The notes below the pieces were generated by a model that made no database searches, was not told where the DNA came from, and was given only the letters and a program-made list of their open reading frames with translations. The position numbers and the translations under genes are program-made. From a virus, in the IMG/VR virus record IMGVR_UViG_3300046167_000433, positions 1 to 50,914 of that record: 50,914 nucleotides of DNA; one strand, written 5' to 3'. Every line of letters starts with the position of its first letter. Positions within the stretch are counted from its first letter, which is position 1. Shown here one piece after another: positions 35,535-42,606 of this stretch.

Positions 35535-36022
35535 GCGGCCTCCTGCATTGCCGTAGCTCTAGGGTTCACCAGACGGCTTCTGAGGATGCGATAGAGGTCT
35601 CTCCATCCTTCCCCATGGGCCTTGCGGTACTTCGTCTTCAGCCACCGTGTGCGCGGCCCCCAGTGGTGCTGGACGTGGTGCGCCACTTCATGTGCAACGA
35701 CGCATAGCAAACGGTTCTCAACGTCGCCGCAGTCCATCGACCCGATCACTGGATCGCCTGCGAAGGCTTTGTACTCAGACATCTGTGACGTCCCCCTGCG
35801 CAAAGACCAGAGGTCAATGGTGATGCCCTTGGCTCCGCCGTATGATGCTTGCCCGCGATGCTTAACGTGGACGCTACACATGCGCTTCATCTGCGTGTAG
35901 GTGGCTGGGATCTCATGCTCAGCCTTAGCCAGTTCACGCAGGCAGAGGTCTGCCATTTTGCGAACCATCTTGGCTTCAGCCTTGGTCACGTTGTCGCTGT
36001 GCGATAGTTGCTTGCCCCTCAT
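35531..36022 (-). CDS. SprT-like zinc metalloprotease-fold protein
   Basis: A 163-residue protein with the zinc motif HEVAHHVQHHWGPR (HExxH near residue 111) preceded by LLCVVA. The arrangement, with a short basic C-terminal segment containing H-G-E-G-W, fits SprT/WSS1-type minimal metalloproteases. In cells such proteins clear DNA-protein crosslinks; a phage role is inferred. It stands in a leftward operon opposite the late genes. Confidence 0.65.
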   Translation of the reverse strand: MRGKQLSHSDNVTKAEAKMVRKMADLCLRELAKAEHEIPATYTQMKRMCSVHVKHRGQASYGGAKGITIDLWSLRRGTSQMSEYKAFAGDPVIGSMDCGDVENRLLCVVAHEVAHHVQHHWGPRTRWLKTKYRKAHGEGWRDLYRILRSRLVNPRATAMQEAA

Positions 36023-36249
36023 TTCCAGTTCCTCCCCAGAAACTCACCAAGGTTGATGTCGAGCTTGTCGATCACCGCGTTGAATGCCCACAGGTCTGAG
36101 AGGTAGACGGTCTTGCCTGCCTTGTCAGCCTGCTTGAAGTAGTGGTCATGTATCTTCCGCGCCCACTCTTCCTCGTTCATCAGGTACTTAACCTTGCGAT
36201 GAGTGGGTATCTTGCGGATACGGTTAGGTGTAGTATTGATTCTTGGCAT
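36019..36249 (-). CDS. Hypothetical small basic protein
   Basis: A 76-residue protein starting MPRINTTPNRIRKIPTHRKVKYL, with a helical rest (EEEWARKIHDHYFKQADKAG). I chose ATG at 36249, which has GGAG 9 nt upstream, over a longer upstream start at 36318. First gene of the leftward operon. Confidence 0.6.
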   Translation of the reverse strand: MPRINTTPNRIRKIPTHRKVKYLMNEEEWARKIHDHYFKQADKAGKTVYLSDLWAFNAVIDKLDINLGEFLGRNWK

Positions 36250-36335
36250 AGCGTTTTTCTCCAGATTGTCGCTACTGTCACGCTGGTGGGGGGTCAGTCC
36301 CCCATCGGCACCTTTCACACACGTTGAAGCGCATG

Positions 36336-36349
36336 TGATGTGAACATCA
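36336..36349. promoter_or_regulatory. Candidate operator dyad
   Basis: TGATGT-GA-ACATCA, a perfect 6-bp inverted repeat with a 2-nt centre. On the minus strand it overlaps TATGAT, a possible -10 of the leftward operon. It lies in the 369-nt gap (36250-36618) between divergent operons. Confidence 0.4.
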
Positions 36350-36508
36350 TATCAAATCAATATCCGCCAAATCCCACTTACGTCCCGTAATGCGCCTGAA
36401 ACCCGCATAAACACTAGGCCTCTGCGTCAAAATCAGGGGGGTTGACACCTACATTCGTAGTCTTAAATGGTCATAAAGTTGGCTATTTATGTCCCTGACG
36501 CCCTGTAA

Positions 36509-36548
36509 GTTGTTGATTTTTATGGGCGCAAAAAAAATCTATAACAAC
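36509..36548. other. AT-rich imperfect stem-loop
   Basis: Arms GTTGTT-GATTTTT and AAAAATC-TAT-AACAAC, 13 bp with a 3-nt bulge, loop around ATGGGCGCAAA. It lies 31 nt upstream of the -10 TATAAT at 36580. It may be a transcription boundary or a protein-binding site. Confidence 0.45.
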
Positions 36549-36559
36549 GATTTGAAGTG

Positions 36560-36585
36560 TTTACATTGGTATTCGGCTGTATAAT
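36560..36585 (+). promoter_or_regulatory. Candidate promoter for DUF1289 operon
   Basis: Perfect -10 TATAAT at 36580-36585. The best upstream hexamer, TTTACA at 36560-36565, is only 14 nt away, shorter than the optimum. A TTGACA also lies further upstream at 36442. The next gene starts 33 nt downstream with AGGAGA. Confidence 0.5.
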
Positions 36586-36618
36586 AGAAGCTGTGATGAA
36601 CGACTCAGGAGAAGGTCT

Positions 36619-36855
36619 ATGAACCTTGATGGAGAAGTTACCTCGCTGTCCGACAGCCCGTGCAATGGGTGGTGTTCGGCAACGATCTTTGGCGACGTAG
36701 CCTGCAAAGGATGCGGTCGCACTCAGGACGAAATCTCTCAGTGGAATGGCATGACTGAGGTTGAGAAGAAGCTGGTCGTTATCGATCTAGCTAAACGCGA
36801 CTTCGCTATCCGCCACGTTTACGAAACCTCACTCAAGCCGAGAAAGCTAGGATGA
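36619..36855 (+). CDS. DUF1289 family protein
   Basis: A 78-residue protein with SPCNGWCSATIFGDVACKGCGRTQDEISQWNGMTEVEKKLVV (in parts): the four-Cys pattern C-x3-C and C-x2-C and the WNGM block are DUF1289. The family is common in proteobacteria and may bind metal; its function is unsettled. Probably early expressed from the promoter just upstream and coupled to the next gene. Confidence 0.8.
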   Translation: MNLDGEVTSLSDSPCNGWCSATIFGDVACKGCGRTQDEISQWNGMTEVEKKLVVIDLAKRDFAIRHVYETSLKPRKLG

Positions 36856-37118
36856 CTGTAGTGCCTATCAAGAATGCCGGAGCAATCGAAGAACTCGATA
36901 GACTAAGAGATCAGTTGTTGTCTGGCGAGGCTACTAAGTTCTATGCGTTCACTGACGCAGAAGATCCTGAAGACGCAGTGGTGTATGGCGGGGACTGGGA
37001 TATGACGGAACTGGTTGCAGTGCTTGGAGCGTTGCAGTCAATGGAGATTAAGTCTGTTCTCGATACGCTGTTTGAGGCGACCGACGAATTTGAGGAAGAG
37101 GACTACCCCGAAGAGTAG
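36852..37118 (+). CDS. Hypothetical acidic protein
   Basis: An 88-residue acidic protein (MTVVPIKNAGAIEELDRLRDQL, C terminus EEEDYPEE). The layout FYAFTDAEDPEDAVVYGGDWDMTELVAVL resembles short proteobacterial/phage proteins of unknown role. Overlaps the DUF1289 gene by 4 nt, so both likely share regulation. Confidence 0.65.
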   Translation: MTVVPIKNAGAIEELDRLRDQLLSGEATKFYAFTDAEDPEDAVVYGGDWDMTELVAVLGALQSMEIKSVLDTLFEATDEFEEEDYPEE

Positions 37119-37124
37119 TCCCGA

Positions 37125-37146
37125 CCACCACACTCTTGTTACCCAG
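37125..37146. repeat. Direct repeat near attP, copy 1
   Basis: Near-identical to 37476-37498; shared ends are CCACCACAC and TTGTTACCCAG, with one length difference and one base change in the middle. Candidate arm-type integrase site. Confidence 0.6.
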
Positions 37147-37147
37147 C

Positions 37148-37474
37148 CTAAAAGATAACCTCAAGATCGTCATTTTCGCTGAGCGTTAAAAGCGAATGCC
37201 AAGCAAACTCATGACCAGTAACAGTGTTGCGCACTCTTAACGGTTGTCTCTGGGGTTGTATCGGGCTTAGCTCGGGCATCCCACACGGGTTCCAAGGTTT
37301 TTCAGCGGACAGCTTTGGCGGCTCTTTGACCTGCGATGCAGGGGGATCTATTGACGGACTGAGGTCTATGTCACCGAACAACAGCCTTCCGTCCTGCCCC
37401 GTAACTGCTCTGGCAGACACAGGGAAAGGGCAGTCATACTCACCGAAGTCTTCTAGCGGATCGTCAAGCCTCAT
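37148..37474 (-). CDS. Hypothetical Pro-rich protein between direct repeats
   Basis: A 108-residue reading frame (from ATG 37474) beginning MRLDDPLEDFGEYDCPFP and ending LLTLSENDDLEVIF. It is Pro-rich with no motif I know. Its start and stop lie just inside the two 22-23 nt direct repeats. A longer start at 37513 would read through the second repeat. The opposite strand is also partly open; I consider the minus frame more likely because of the upstream GGTGG and composition. Confidence 0.4.
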   Translation of the reverse strand: MRLDDPLEDFGEYDCPFPVSARAVTGQDGRLLFGDIDLSPSIDPPASQVKEPPKLSAEKPWNPCGMPELSPIQPQRQPLRVRNTVTGHEFAWHSLLTLSENDDLEVIF

Positions 37475-37475
37475 C

Positions 37476-37498
37476 CCACCACACCTTTTGTTACCCAG
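37476..37498. repeat. Direct repeat near attP, copy 2
   Basis: Second copy of the repeat at 37125-37146, 134 nt from the tRNA-like attP core. Same orientation. Confidence 0.6.
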
Positions 37499-37616
37499 TA
37501 GACGACTCCGCAAAGTAGCCTATTTAAATTGGAAGTCCGGCGACAGATTCCAAGCTGATTAAAATTAAAACAAAGCTAAGCTAAGCCTTATTCAGTTAAG
37601 TTCTATGCAGCATGTG

Positions 37617-38675
37617 TTAAGGCTCGATTCTGAGCGCTAACACTGGCAGTGTTGAGGTCGACGGTTCGATCCCGTCTGGCTCCACCACCATTCTACTAGG
37701 CCGTTTGACCGTAACACTTACGGAAGACGGTCTATCTATAACAGAATGATCTATACCAGCTTTCGCTGACCCATTCTGCGTATAGGATTTACTCGGCACC
37801 GAAGCACCGTTGTTCACGAAGTTCTGCATGTCCATGTTGGCAAGATGCATGTAACGCTCCAGCATCGCCATACTGCTCCAACCCCCCAACTTCTGAAGCA
37901 GAGGCATCGGTGTGCCTGCTACCGCATGACGGGTTGCCCATGTGTGTCTAAGATCGTGAAACCTCACTGACCCTATCTCTGCGCGGTCACAGGCGCGTTG
38001 CCACACCTTGTTCGTGACACTGGTGCGCCTACTGATAGGGTTGCCATTACGCTTCGTGAAGACGTACTCACAGTCCTGACCACGATCCTGCTGAGCCTCA
38101 TGCATGTGATCCAAGATAGCCAAAGCACTCTGCGATAGAGGCACCAGCAAACGCTTGCCGGACTTCATCTTAGAACCTTTGATATCTAGCATCCCATCCT
38201 GCACCTCACTCCACAGCAGGCACTTGACGTTCGTCACGCGCAAGCCAGTGGCCAGTGCAAAGCGCACCATCTGTGATTGCAGTCTGGGAAGGCAGAACAG
38301 CAGTCGTTGAACTTCTCGCTCATCTAAGACTCTAGGTTCGCGAGCATCCTCAGACACATTCAGGTTTTCGTATGATGGGACATGCTTCGACTCGATCAGC
38401 CCACGCTTGTTCTTTGCGTAGTTGAGTACAGCAATAAAGTAACGCAACCGAGAGTTGATGGTCGCGCTCCTAAAGCCTTTCTCTTGCAGATCTTCGACGT
38501 AATCTGTCACGTCACAAACTCCAAAGCTATCGATTGGCCGGTTGCCGTAACGCTCAATGGCTTCCTCGATAGCGGTGTTAGCCGCCGGACTTTTAGGCCT
38601 TCCTAGCCTTTTGCTCGGTTGCTTTATGTAGCGCTCAGCAACTTGCCGAAACGCTACCATTTCGCGGTCACTCAT
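37617..38675 (-). CDS. int: Tyrosine site-specific integrase
   Basis: A 352-residue recombinase. Catalytic residues are visible (numbering from the ATG at 38675): Arg146 (ATGLRVTNVK), the HDLRHTWA box with His240 and Arg243, Trp266 (GGWSS) and Tyr275 (LERYMHL). An N-terminal SAM-like core-binding domain (FRSATINSRLRYFIAVLNYA) precedes it. The last 20 or so residues (VEPDGIEPSTST) are antisense reading of the tRNA-Ala part of attP. The start overlaps the upstream gene by 8 nt; an alternative start is 38690. Confidence 0.95.
   Translation of the reverse strand: MSDREMVAFRQVAERYIKQPSKRLGRPKSPAANTAIEEAIERYGNRPIDSFGVCDVTDYVEDLQEKGFRSATINSRLRYFIAVLNYAKNKRGLIESKHVPSYENLNVSEDAREPRVLDEREVQRLLFCLPRLQSQMVRFALATGLRVTNVKCLLWSEVQDGMLDIKGSKMKSGKRLLVPLSQSALAILDHMHEAQQDRGQDCEYVFTKRNGNPISRRTSVTNKVWQRACDRAEIGSVRFHDLRHTWATRHAVAGTPMPLLQKLGGWSSMAMLERYMHLANMDMQNFVNNGASVPSKSYTQNGSAKAGIDHSVIDRPSSVSVTVKRPSRMVVEPDGIEPSTSTLPVLALRIEP
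37632..37687 (+). other. attP: attP core: 3' half of tRNA-Ala(GGC)
   Basis: The segment reads as the end of a tRNA. GAGCGC is the D-stem side, then an anticodon arm TAACA-CTGGCAG-TGTTG with anticodon GGC at 37645-37647, variable AGGTC, T-arm GACGG-TTCGATC-CCGTC, acceptor TGGCTCC, A and CCA. No 5' half precedes it. Phage integrases often target tRNA 3' ends and restore the gene on insertion. It adjoins and overlaps the 3' end of the integrase gene. Confidence 0.85.
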
Positions 38676-39072
38676 ATTCGCTCTCCTCATTACTGAAGAA
38701 GCTGTCGCCGAACCGCTTATCGATAGTACCCCAAACGGGCGGCGTTTTTGAACGCCTTAGCTTCTCGGCTTTGTAAATAGCTTCATCTTTGGTCATGAAT
38801 TCATGGCCTACCTGCCAGACTTCGTCACCTTCCCCGTTGCGAGTACGCAAATTCTCTGTGGTGGCGGGGTTTAATCTAACGGGGACAACAGGGCGGAAGT
38901 GCATTCTCAGCAGGGTCACCCATAGCCTTTCTGGGTACTGCCGATTCAATTCATCGATGTGCCGAATCTTTACTCTGAGCGCGGCACCACGCCTCTTATC
39001 TGGCGTTTTTTGCGATTCGATTTCCTCGGAAGATCTTGACCTGCGAAGGCGCTTCAAATCTGAGTAGTCCAT
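38668..39072 (-). CDS. Hypothetical basic protein upstream of integrase
   Basis: A 134-residue protein (MDYSDLKRLRRSRSSEEI start; middle HIDELNRQYPERLWVTLLRMHFRP; C terminus EFMTKDEAIYKAEKLRRSK). Basic and helical; might assist excision or DNA handling, but no HTH is clear. I chose ATG 39072 with GAGGACAA upstream; a longer frame to 39186 lacks support. Confidence 0.6.
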   Translation of the reverse strand: MDYSDLKRLRRSRSSEEIESQKTPDKRRGAALRVKIRHIDELNRQYPERLWVTLLRMHFRPVVPVRLNPATTENLRTRNGEGDEVWQVGHEFMTKDEAIYKAEKLRRSKTPPVWGTIDKRFGDSFFSNEESEYE

Positions 39073-39412
39073 TTGTCCTCCTCTGCTCGACCCCCGATGT
39101 TGCTTGTCCGCACCTAGCGCACTCTGTTTCAGCGCTGGAGTACATCTTTGTCCCCTCGTAATAAATGCGGACGCCCTGTACCTCAACTGGATTCGGATGC
39201 TTCTCCATCAGCGCCACCTCCAGCACGTTCTGATCTTCGTAGATATGCAACACCGCCACCGTTGTTCTTTTTAGAGTCATGATTTCCATCAGCGTGACCT
39301 TAAAGTCACAGGTGTTAGGTGCGTCTTTCTGGTTGAGATTTGTCCCGCAAAAAACTGTCTGACCAACGCTTCTGCCCAGCACAAAGTTCTTTAGTCGAGG
39401 GTCGGCTCTCAT
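38996..39412 (-). CDS. Hypothetical protein with Cys pair
   Basis: A 138-residue protein starting MRADPRLKNFVLGRSVGQT, with LMEIMTLKRTTVAVLHIYEDQNVLEVALME and a C-terminal ECARCGQA knuckle. The last 25 residues overlap the next gene by 77 nt in another frame, unusually long for this genome, so the natural stop may be earlier. GAGGG lies 9 nt before the start. No family recognised. Confidence 0.5.
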   Translation of the reverse strand: MRADPRLKNFVLGRSVGQTVFCGTNLNQKDAPNTCDFKVTLMEIMTLKRTTVAVLHIYEDQNVLEVALMEKHPNPVEVQGVRIYYEGTKMYSSAETECARCGQATSGVEQRRTNGLLRFEAPSQVKIFRGNRIAKNAR

Positions 39413-39436
39413 GGTTATCGCCCTCTACCATGATCG

Positions 39437-39525
39437 AGGTCTGAGACAGGGCGATTTACCAAACATCCTTGTCTGGCACGATGAGTCGTGTGCGCCGACG
39501 ACACGCTTAGGAGTCGCCTCAGACC
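39437..39525 (-). other. Structured intergenic segment after SSB
   Basis: The 118-nt gap holds an inverted repeat, GGTCTGAG at 39438-39445 and CTCAGACC at 39518-39525, enclosing a second dyad CGTGT / ACACG near 39487-39503. On the leftward transcript this would form a branched structure between the SSB stop and the next start. It may be a leader, an RNA-processing element or a terminator without a T-tract. Confidence 0.35.
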
Positions 39526-39530
39526 CTTTT

Positions 39531-39980
39531 TCAAAACGGAATGTCGTCGTCTTCAAACTCCTCGATGGCTTCCTGCTGAACAGGTGCTGACCCGCTTACC
39601 GGCTGGAACCCCTCGGGCACTCCGCCGCCAGCTTCTTCGAGGACTTGAACTTGATTGACGTAGGTCGAGCAACCGTGATCCTTGTAAGGCTCTTCTGCAA
39701 TCGCCGCTAAGATTTTGACCTTCGAGTTGAAGGGAATCTCACCCTTCTCCCATGCACTCAAGTCGGGATTAAAAATACCTACGTCATAGGTAGTCGAGAA
39801 CTTTCTCTGCGGAGTTCCCTTATAATCTTTAACTTGCACTCCAGCTTCAGTGAGCGCCTCGGCATTGGCCGCATCAAGCTTCACCGTGATGGTGTACTTG
39901 TCTGTGCTTTTACCCTGATAGGTGTCAAACTCTTTGAGGTTGCAGAACGCCACCTCACCTTCAACGTACATTTTTTTCAT
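39531..39980 (-). CDS. ssb: Single-stranded DNA-binding protein
   Basis: A 149-residue protein with an OB-fold-like N-terminal part (MYVEGEVAFCNLKEFDTYQGK, YTITVKLDA, KILAAIAEEPY) and a short acidic C-terminal tail EEFEDDDIPF, the tip that SSBs use to recruit partner proteins. Related to phage SSBs of the T7 gp2.5/DUF2815-like kind. It lies in the recombination module next to the exonuclease. Confidence 0.8.
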   Translation of the reverse strand: MKKMYVEGEVAFCNLKEFDTYQGKSTDKYTITVKLDAANAEALTEAGVQVKDYKGTPQRKFSTTYDVGIFNPDLSAWEKGEIPFNSKVKILAAIAEEPYKDHGCSTYVNQVQVLEEAGGGVPEGFQPVSGSAPVQQEAIEEFEDDDIPF

Positions 39981-39982
39981 GA

Positions 39983-41005
39983 TCAGTCTCCCATTTTGAC
40001 TTTGATTTGGCGTGTGTTGGATGAGGATCTAAAGTCTTCTAGCTCATGGCCGTTTGACAGCAACGCCGCCTCACCACCAATAGCTTCAAATCCCTTCCGG
40101 AAATCGAACGATGCTTTGCGCTTGATGCACTGCAATTGGATGACACCATCCGTCACGTTCCTGTTCGAGTACTTGTCAGCGACGACTTTCTTCGCGTCAT
40201 TCACCACGTTTTCGAGACCCAAAATCTCTCCGAGAATGGCTGAGTGTTCCGTCCTCAGTTCGTTGAGACGCACCATTGCCTTGGAAAGAGTCTCCATTTC
40301 ATCGCCCTTGACGACCTCGTAAATGTTCTCAGCAGAGTCGGTATGAACTTTCCTCCGAGACAAGTTCTCGTATTCAGAGTGGATGTACTCATGCCATTCA
40401 ATGTAGAGATCGATGCGAGGAATCGTTCCCTTTACCGGCTTGGGTAGCAGGACTTTCGGTAGCGGCTCATGCAACCAGCCCTCTTCGCGATGGATCCGCT
40501 CGATGTTGTACTCGGGTTCTGCATCGGCGTGGGGTGACAGGTAGCAAAGAAAGTCCAGCCAATCCACATCCAGCACCTCCATGACCAACTGGCACTGACG
40601 CAAGTACATCTTCTTCTTTTCGTCCCAAACGCTGTAGGGAGCCTTTGTGAATCGAGGGTATGGGCACTTGATCTCGATAGAGCCATCCAGTCCGACAAGG
40701 CCGTCTGGCGAAGCTCCGAGAAACTCATACATTGGATGCACAACGAAGTCGGTTTCATCTACGGTGGTGTTAAACGCTCGCTCGTACCACTCCTTAGCAA
40801 CTGACTCCATCATCTGACCGTGTGCAACTGCGGGGCCACCGTTAAACTCTGACGGCGCTCCGGCTAGGTCTCGCACCATAGACCTGACAAGGTCATCTGG
40901 CTTTTGATACGGATTGCACTGCTCTAAAACACCAACGGCAGTTCCGCTTATCTTTCCTTTTCTCTGCTCAAGCCATTCGACTGAACCCTGTTCTACAGCC
41001 GCCAT
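39983..41005 (-). CDS. YqaJ-type (lambda Exo-like) viral recombinase exonuclease
   Basis: A 340-residue nuclease. N-terminal pattern QGSVEWLEQRKGKISGTAVG is the YqaJ box, HGQMMESVAKEWYE carries the conserved Glu, and FLGASPDGLVG with SIEIKCP supplies the PD-(D/E)xK catalytic Asp and Glu-x-Lys. These enzymes resect 5' ends for annealing proteins. The C-terminal third is helical (MVRLNELRTEHSAILGEIL). Operon with SSB and Sak3-like gene. Confidence 0.88.
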   Translation of the reverse strand: MAAVEQGSVEWLEQRKGKISGTAVGVLEQCNPYQKPDDLVRSMVRDLAGAPSEFNGGPAVAHGQMMESVAKEWYERAFNTTVDETDFVVHPMYEFLGASPDGLVGLDGSIEIKCPYPRFTKAPYSVWDEKKKMYLRQCQLVMEVLDVDWLDFLCYLSPHADAEPEYNIERIHREEGWLHEPLPKVLLPKPVKGTIPRIDLYIEWHEYIHSEYENLSRRKVHTDSAENIYEVVKGDEMETLSKAMVRLNELRTEHSAILGEILGLENVVNDAKKVVADKYSNRNVTDGVIQLQCIKRKASFDFRKGFEAIGGEAALLSNGHELEDFRSSSNTRQIKVKMGD

Positions 41006-41244
41006 ACAACACCCCGCTCGCCTAGCGCGTCGGACTCGCTAGTCCAATTTTGATTGTCGTTAAAGTCTGAGATGAGGAGGCTTGCGACTAACTCAAGAAA
41101 ACCGGATCGTCTTGCCCGAGCAGGGTTACCTGCCCAAGTTATCCCAGCCGCTTCCAAGTTAAGTCTGCTCCAGATATTGTTAGCCATCTCGCAATCACCA
41201 ATGCAGTACAGCCATCGTTGAGCATTCGTATTATTTGTTTTCAT
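40993..41244 (-). CDS. Hypothetical protein
   Basis: An 83-residue protein (MKTNNTNAQRWLYCIGDCEMAN start; LEAAGITWAGNPARARRSGFLELVASLLISDFN). Overlaps both neighbours in the recombination operon. No motif recognised. Confidence 0.55.
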   Translation of the reverse strand: MKTNNTNAQRWLYCIGDCEMANNIWSRLNLEAAGITWAGNPARARRSGFLELVASLLISDFNDNQNWTSESDALGERGVVWRL

Positions 41245-41924
41245 GATTTAAACCCTTCGCTTTTAGTAGAACTTCCCAGCGCTCATGGAACTCATCCTCA
41301 TCCCATTTGCGATTTGCCCATTGGCGTCCTGCCTTTGGTTTATATTTCTTGGCCGTCTCTTTTGATACAACTACCTTTGCCACTTTCTCCAAGTAAACTT
41401 GCTTTGCTTCTTCTTCTGATTTTTCGGACTGATATTTTGTATCATCTCCCACCTTACTAGGAGATACCGCCTTCTTGGTAGGCTTTTTACTAGATGAGTC
41501 GGTAATAAAGGGATAATTGTCGTGGTTGAGCCATAAATCCCATCCAAGACCTAACTCCGCCAAGGCGCGAACCCGACATCTCATCTTGGCGTTGTGGATG
41601 TCATCAGCATTAGGGTTTTGAACTGGCTTATTATTGTATCCAGTGACCGATTTGGAGACGTGAATACTGGAATTGCCCACTGCTACCGTGACTCGAACCT
41701 CTGCTGTAGTGTCAGCAAAGTAGAAAACCTCAAGCCCTTCGGGGCTTCTATCGAAGGCCCACTCGTAGTCGGGATAGTTTTTCATCATGAGCGCGTGAGC
41801 GTTCTGCCACGGCAAGTAGGGGAGCTTTATGGGCTTGCCATTATCTTCGGCATCAGACCATTTGACGTAAGGCTTTACGTCTACAGTTGGAAAGTTTCTT
41901 GAAAACGGAACTGCGATCTGGCAT
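41231..41924 (-). CDS. Sak3-like (DUF1071) ssDNA annealing protein, frame-split near start
   Basis: The body matches DUF1071/Sak3 annealing proteins: IKLPYLPWQNAHALMMKNYPDYEW, RVTVAVGNSSIHV, and MRCRVRALAELGLGWDLWL, followed by a charged linker and basic C-terminal end. The expected N terminus MPDRSSVFKKLS begins at ATG 41924 (GGGAG upstream) but in another frame. One extra T on the plus strand at 41887-41888 separates it from TVDVKPYVKW. Without that base the join is seamless. In the present frame the body can only be read from a GTG at 41983 inside promoter-like DNA. Confidence 0.75.
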
Positions 41925-41949
41925 TGGCTTACTCCCTCTCTTAGATAGG

Positions 41950-41979
41950 AGTAAACCAAAGCTAAATGTAGGATGTCAA
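41950..41979 (-). promoter_or_regulatory. Candidate leftward promoter
   Basis: On the minus strand, -35 TTGACA (41979-41974), 18-nt spacer, -10 TTTACT (41955-41950). It would start just before the Shine-Dalgarno of the Sak3-like gene and drive recombination and integrase genes. Confidence 0.4.
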
Positions 41980-42018
41980 TCACTTTACATAAGGATATGT
42001 ATATAATCGCGACAGGTC

Positions 42019-42462
42019 TTAATACGACAGAATCTCCAGCATTGACTCTAAATATTCTTGCGCCCGTGCTGGGTCATTGTAAACCTTGGCAACAAGCACC
42101 ATCCGCCGACCGTCTTCAATATTGATGCAGTGCATCTCAGTCCACTTGCGAACTGTCTGGTCTGCTCGGACAAGCTTCTCTGAAGATACCCCGTCCATTG
42201 GTCTCGGACTTCCATTAACCCACCAATACAAATCAACGTCGTAAATGTCGCAAAACGTAATAAGAACGACTGGATCTCGGGGTAATGAGCCTCTCATCCA
42301 TGCGGCTATAGTTGCGTCAGATACGCCAACCTCTTTTGCCATTATTGTCTGCGCACCATGCTTAGGTATTTGATGACGCTTCAAAATTGACATGAACCGC
42401 TCAGAACGAGCCAGTCGAACAGCGGCTCCTTCATCGTCTTGCTGTACTTCCAATACGTTCAT
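42019..42462 (-). CDS. Phage repressor-like HTH regulator
   Basis: A 147-residue protein. Residues about 25-75 hold an XRE/cI-like helix-turn-helix (GAQTIMAKEVGVSDATIAAWMRG), then DPVVLITFCDIYDVDLYWWVNG. The C-terminal 60 residues are helical (RKWTEMHCINIEDGRRMVLV) and have no LexA-type peptidase Ser/Lys pattern, so induction would not use RecA-stimulated self-cleavage of this protein. GGGGGAG precedes ATG 42462. It faces the divergent replication operon. Confidence 0.75.
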   Translation of the reverse strand: MNVLEVQQDDEGAAVRLARSERFMSILKRHQIPKHGAQTIMAKEVGVSDATIAAWMRGSLPRDPVVLITFCDIYDVDLYWWVNGSPRPMDGVSSEKLVRADQTVRKWTEMHCINIEDGRRMVLVAKVYNDPARAQEYLESMLEILSY

Positions 42463-42503
42463 AACTCCCCCTTTTCGGCTGTTGATTGTACGGACATTAT
42501 GGC

Positions 42504-42518
42504 CTTGTACGCAACAAG
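42504..42518. promoter_or_regulatory. Candidate repressor operator
   Basis: CTTGT-ACGCA-ACAAG, a perfect 5-bp inverted repeat. Related half-sites lie nearby: TTGTACG also at 42485-42492 and GCAACAAG again near 42638-42645. All lie in the 185-nt gap between the repressor and the replication operon. Confidence 0.5.
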
Positions 42519-42577
42519 TATACACACACTATTCCAACAAATGTTAGCAATAAGTGACAATTAGGTAGGAACCAAGC

Positions 42578-42606
42578 TTGATATTGGAATAAATCCACGC
42601 TAATCT
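42578..42606 (+). promoter_or_regulatory. Candidate early rightward promoter
   Basis: -35 TTGATA (42578-42583), 17-nt spacer, -10 TAATCT (42601-42606), about 40 nt before the primase-like gene. ATTCCAA at 42531-42537 and TTGGAAT at 42584-42590 form a wide inverted repeat overlapping it. Confidence 0.45.

Noticed and set aside
37224-37562. 112-residue plus-strand frame near attP
   Set aside because: Antisense to the Pro-rich ORF, Ser/Gly-rich, no start signal; less likely than the minus frame, though neither is certain.
37632-37687. A functional tRNA gene
   Set aside because: Only the 3' half is present; the sequence to the left does not form a D-arm or the 5' acceptor strand.
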